Assembly: GCA_937873145.1 (NCBI GenBank)
Contig: CALMVK010000129.1
Location: 1 to 35,460 of the forward strand
DNA length: 35,460 bases
Reading direction: 5' to 3'
From: an uncultured Granulicella sp.
GTDB lineage: Bacteria > Acidobacteriota > Terriglobia > Terriglobales > Acidobacteriaceae
Part shown: in pieces, positions 32,916 to 35,460 of the stretch
How positions within the stretch are numbered: the first letter of the stretch is position 1
Layout: every line of letters begins with the position of its first letter
Position numbers and translations under genes: made by a program
The notes under the pieces: model-generated
Seen by the model: the letters and a program-made list of their open reading frames with translations, nothing else
Databases searched by the model: none
Told to the model about the DNA's origin: nothing

Positions 32916-33804
32916 GCTGCGGCTGCTTGGCCTGGCTTCCCTCCTGCTTTGCCTGGGCTGCGCGCCGCCGCGGGGATCGCGCGTGACGGTCGGAGCGAAG
33001 AACTTTACCGAACAGGTGGTGCTCGGCGAGCTACTGGCGCAGGAGATCGAGGCTGTCTTTGCTCAAGAAGGCAAGGCTCAGCGCGTGGAGCGCCGCTTCT
33101 ATCTGGCCGGCAGTTACCTCTGCCAGCAGGCTCTGGTAAGCGGGCGCATCGACACCTACGTGGAGTACACCGGCACGGCGCTGACGGCGATCCTCAAGCA
33201 GCCTTTACCCGAGAACCGGGATCCCGCGGCCGTGTTTCGCACCGTGCAGTCGATGTATCAGACGCGTTTCCAGGTGCGCGTAGAGCCGGGGCTGGGGTTC
33301 AACGATACCTTCGCGATGGTGATGCGCGGGGCGGATGCGGACCGGATGCACGCCAGTAAAATCTCCGACCTGCAAGGGCACGCAGCGGAGATGCGGCTGG
33401 GCGTGGGGTATGAGTTTCAGGCGCGACCGGATGGCTTAACAGGGCTTGAGAAGGCGTATGGTTTGCAGTTCGGTCCGCCGCGCTTGATGGATCTGGGGCT
33501 GCTCTACCGCGCGCTCAATGGCGGGCAGATCGACCTTGCCGCCGGCAACTCAACCGACGGACCCATCCGCGCATTCGGCTTGCGCGTGCTGGCCGACGAC
33601 CGCCACTTCTTCCCTCCATACGAGGCTGTGCCGCTGGTGCGCGAAGACTCGCTGCAAAGGCATCCGGAGATACAGACGGCGATGGAGCGGCTGGCCGGCA
33701 AGGTAACCGCGGACGAGATGCAGACAATGAACGATGCCGTAGACGGAAAGCACGAAGAGGTAGAAGACGTGGTACGTCGCTTCAGGGAAGGAAAAGGATT
33801 GTGA
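32908..33804 (+). CDS. Osmoprotectant-type ABC transporter, substrate-binding lipoprotein
   Basis: The 298-residue precursor has a lipoprotein signal (LLLCLGC, lipidated Cys at about 18). The mature part is a type II periplasmic binding protein of the OpuAC/ProX group: VTVGAKNFTEQVVLGELLAQ at the N-terminus, VEYTGTALTAIL, and the late DDRHFFPPYEAVPLV segment. These bind quaternary amines such as glycine betaine, choline or carnitine through an aromatic cage, but the exact ligand cannot be deduced. The ATG at 32908 overlaps the permease stop by 8 nt. The gene fuses by overlap with the DinB-family gene downstream. Confidence 0.92.
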   Translation: MAKLRLLGLASLLLCLGCAPPRGSRVTVGAKNFTEQVVLGELLAQEIEAVFAQEGKAQRVERRFYLAGSYLCQQALVSGRIDTYVEYTGTALTAILKQPLPENRDPAAVFRTVQSMYQTRFQVRVEPGLGFNDTFAMVMRGADADRMHASKISDLQGHAAEMRLGVGYEFQARPDGLTGLEKAYGLQFGPPRLMDLGLLYRALNGGQIDLAAGNSTDGPIRAFGLRVLADDRHFFPPYEAVPLVREDSLQRHPEIQTAMERLAGKVTADEMQTMNDAVDGKHEEVEDVVRRFREGKGL

Positions 33805-34307
33805 TGGTGGAGCCTTGGTTGCGCGGAACATTGGCCGAGTACGACGCAGTGCGAAGACAGGTGCTGCATGCGCTGGAGCTAGCCGCAGAAGAGATAGACC
33901 GCTGGTGCACGGGATTGTCCGATGCAGAGATGGATGCGCGTCCCTTTAGACTTGCACCAGTGGCGTTTCACCTGCGGCACATGGCGCGAAGCCTGGATCG
34001 CCTGCTCACCTACGCGGAGGAACAGCCATTGACGGAAACACAGCTAGAGGCACTCCGGACCGAGCTCGTTGAGGTTGGGAATGCAGCGCACGTCTTGGAG
34101 GAGTTTCAAGCAGGTCTGCGGCACGCAATGGAACGGGTACGGGCGACTTCACCGCAGACGTTTGAACAGAAGCGCGAGGTAGGGCGGGGACGTTTACCCT
34201 CCACGGTGGGGGGCCTGCTGGTGCACTGCGCGGAGCACACGCAACGGCACGTTGGGCAGGCAATCACAACGGCCAAGGTTGTAGTGGGTTTGCGTACCGT
34301 ACCTTGA
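33804..34307 (+). CDS. DinB-family four-helix protein
   Basis: The 167-residue protein has the DinB/YfiT-like layout of four helices with three metal-binding histidines. Visible candidates are LRHMARSLDRLLTY after the first helices and HCAEHTQRHVGQA in the last, giving the HxxxHxxxH spacing. Family members include metal-dependent thiol transferases and stress-induced proteins; the role here is unknown. The ATG at 33804 overlaps the transporter stop by one base and has AAGGA 5 nt upstream. It is probably the last intact gene of the transporter operon. Confidence 0.85.
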   Translation: MVEPWLRGTLAEYDAVRRQVLHALELAAEEIDRWCTGLSDAEMDARPFRLAPVAFHLRHMARSLDRLLTYAEEQPLTETQLEALRTELVEVGNAAHVLEEFQAGLRHAMERVRATSPQTFEQKREVGRGRLPSTVGGLLVHCAEHTQRHVGQAITTAKVVVGLRTVP

Positions 34308-34328
34308 AGAGTTGACATACGGGCTTAC

Positions 34329-35373
34329 TTGATAGCGGAGACTGCAGACGTGTTGTGCATTGCGGATCAGCGCAGGTATCTGCCGGCAGCGGAGATCCGG
34401 ACCCGGGTGCACAGGACTCTGGACTTCCATCTGCACCAGATGCCTCATATTCACGGCTTCTACTATCACTTCACGGATATGGAGACCGGGGCGCGGCAGG
34501 GCAAGTGCGAGGTCTCGTCGATCGACACAGCCATTTTTATGCGGCGCGCTGATGTGCCGGACGTACTTTACCGAGACACGCCTTGAAGAAGATTCGCAGC
34601 TTTGCGACGGCGCTCTACGAGCGGGTGGACTGGCCGTGGATGCTGACCGGCGGTAATGCTGATGCGCTGACTTACTCGATGGGCTATAAGCCTGGATCGG
34701 GGTTTCTTAAAGCGCGGTGGAGCACCTACTCCGAGCTGATGATGCTGTCTCTGCTGGGCATCGGCTCGCCCACGTACCCGGTGATTCCGAAGACCTGGAT
34801 TGCGTTTGCGCGCCATATGTGAACTACGAGGGGCTTCGGTATCTCTCAGATCTGGCCCCGTTGTTTACGCACCAGTTCTCGCATGCCTGGTTCGATCTTC
34901 GCAACAAGCACGACCGCTACGCCGCTTATTTTCAGAACTCCATTCTTGCGACGCGGGCGAACAAGGCCTTTTGTCTGGAGCTGGGGCCACCCTACAGCGA
35001 TACCTACTGGGGCATTACAGCGTCTGACTCCGAGCATGGCTATACGGCCTGGGGTGGCCCACCGGCGATGGGCCAGATCGATGGAAGCGTCGTTCCCTGC
35101 GCCACGGCGGGGTCGCTGGTCTTTTTACCACAGGCATGCCTGGAGGTCCTGATGGCGTTGAAGGTCCATTATCCCAAAGCATGGGGACGTTACGGACACG
35201 TGGACGCGTTCAATGCGAAGGACCAGTGGTACGACCCAGACGTGCTGGGAATCGACCAAGGGATTGGTGTGCTGATGGCGGAAAATCTACGGACGGGGAT
35301 GGTCTGGGATACGTTTATGCGCAATCCGGAGATGACACAGGCAATGGACCTCTGCGAATTTGTAAGCAACTAG
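34329..35373 (+). pseudogene. Glucoamylase-like (GH144/PF10091-type) protein, 5'-truncated and frameshifted
   Basis: Three frames carry consecutive parts of one protein. Frame 1 (34329-34540) gives HGFYYHFTDMETGARQG and CEVSSIDTA. Frame 2 continues LCGALMCRTYFTE. Frame 3 (from about 34583) gives KKIRSFATALYERVDWPWML, then SMGYKPGSGFL and YSELMMLSLLGIGSPTYP. Frame 2 again, from about 34817, gives YVNYEGLRYLS, PLFTHQFSHAWFD, WGITASDSEHGYTAWGGPP and ENLRTGMVWDTFMRNPEM to the stop. The junctions are a T-run at 34532-34536, CGCCTTG at 34579-34585 and CGCCATATG at 34814-34822. The first recognisable residues correspond to a point about 80-100 residues into family members, so signal and N-terminus are missing. 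Relatives act on beta-1,2-glucans or related polysaccharides. The C-terminus is intact. Confidence 0.85.
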
Positions 35374-35403
35374 CAAATGTTGCTGAAGATAGGTCGCGCT
35401 CGG

Positions 35404-35460
35404 TTAATAGCCGTTGGCGAGCAGGTAGTCCTCAGTGACGGTCCACCTCTGGGCGTGGAC
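35404..35460 (-). CDS. 3' end of a gene running off the window
   Basis: Eighteen codons stay open from the window edge to a TAA at 35404, ending RWTVTEDYLLANGY. The gene would converge with the glucoamylase-like pseudogene 30 nt away. Too little is present to name it, and an open frame of this length could be chance. Confidence 0.35.
   Translation of the reverse strand, partial: VHAQRWTVTEDYLLANGY

Noticed and set aside
34312-34340. TTGACA before the glucoamylase-like remnant as a promoter
   Set aside because: No -10 hexamer exists at 16-18 bp; the region is the junction of a truncated pseudogene.

Overview
This 35.5-kb window is ordinary bacterial chromosome. Its gene content and G+C-rich codon use fit an Acidobacteriota soil bacterium of the Granulicella/Edaphobacter/Terriglobus kind. 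That placement rests on my recognition of protein families and intergenic style; no marker was searched. I see no rRNA, tRNA, CRISPR array, phage or intact insertion sequence. About 90 percent of the window is coding.

Layout. 0.1-2.3 kb: a PHP-type metal-dependent hydrolase (-) diverges from a CPBP membrane protease (+). 2.3-2.5 kb: a non-coding interval with a near-consensus promoter and a hairpin terminator, a candidate small RNA. 2.5-7.2 kb: a membrane-anchored coiled-coil protein (-), citrate synthase, a NifS/IscS-type cysteine desulfurase and a luciferase-like oxidoreductase. 7.2-9.1 kb: a KimA-like potassium/amino-acid permease (-). 9.2-12.9 kb: ackA-xfp, a phosphoketolase shunt that makes acetyl phosphate and then acetate plus ATP. 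13.0-17.4 kb: a frameshifted Uma2 nuclease, glutathione peroxidase, a secreted M61 peptidase and an exported alpha/beta hydrolase. 17.4-19.6 kb (-): a DprE1/DprE2-like epimerase pair. 19.7-21.6 kb (-): rplT, rpmI and a WalJ-like metallo-beta-lactamase-fold protein. 21.8-25.2 kb (+): mdh, an acyltransferase-3 and a lower-G+C polytopic membrane protein. 25.3-26.7 kb (-): a cytoplasmic and an exported cyclophilin. 26.7-27.3 kb (+): a small monooxygenase-fold protein and a 61-residue unknown. 27.4-30.3 kb (-): gap, a gene remnant, a RidA-family gene and pgk. 30.5-34.3 kb (+): a P-loop kinase, a three-gene Opu/Osm-type osmoprotectant ABC transporter and a DinB-family gene. 34.3-35.4 kb: a glucoamylase-like (GH144-type) gene that has lost its 5' end and carries three frame shifts.

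Central carbon metabolism is well represented (gap, pgk, citrate synthase, mdh, xfp, ackA) but is scattered among unrelated housekeeping and accessory genes.

The observations most worth follow-up are: (1) a recurrent TANNNT hexamer 6-7 nt before the start codon of at least seven genes without a Shine-Dalgarno sequence, implying widespread leaderless mRNAs; (2) the promoter-terminator small-RNA candidate at 2.37-2.48 kb; (3) a DprE1/DprE2 pair outside the mycobacteria, with Ala where the benzothiazinone-target Cys sits; (4) three decayed genes; (5) a change of G/C strand bias across 17-22 kb that does not follow gene orientation.
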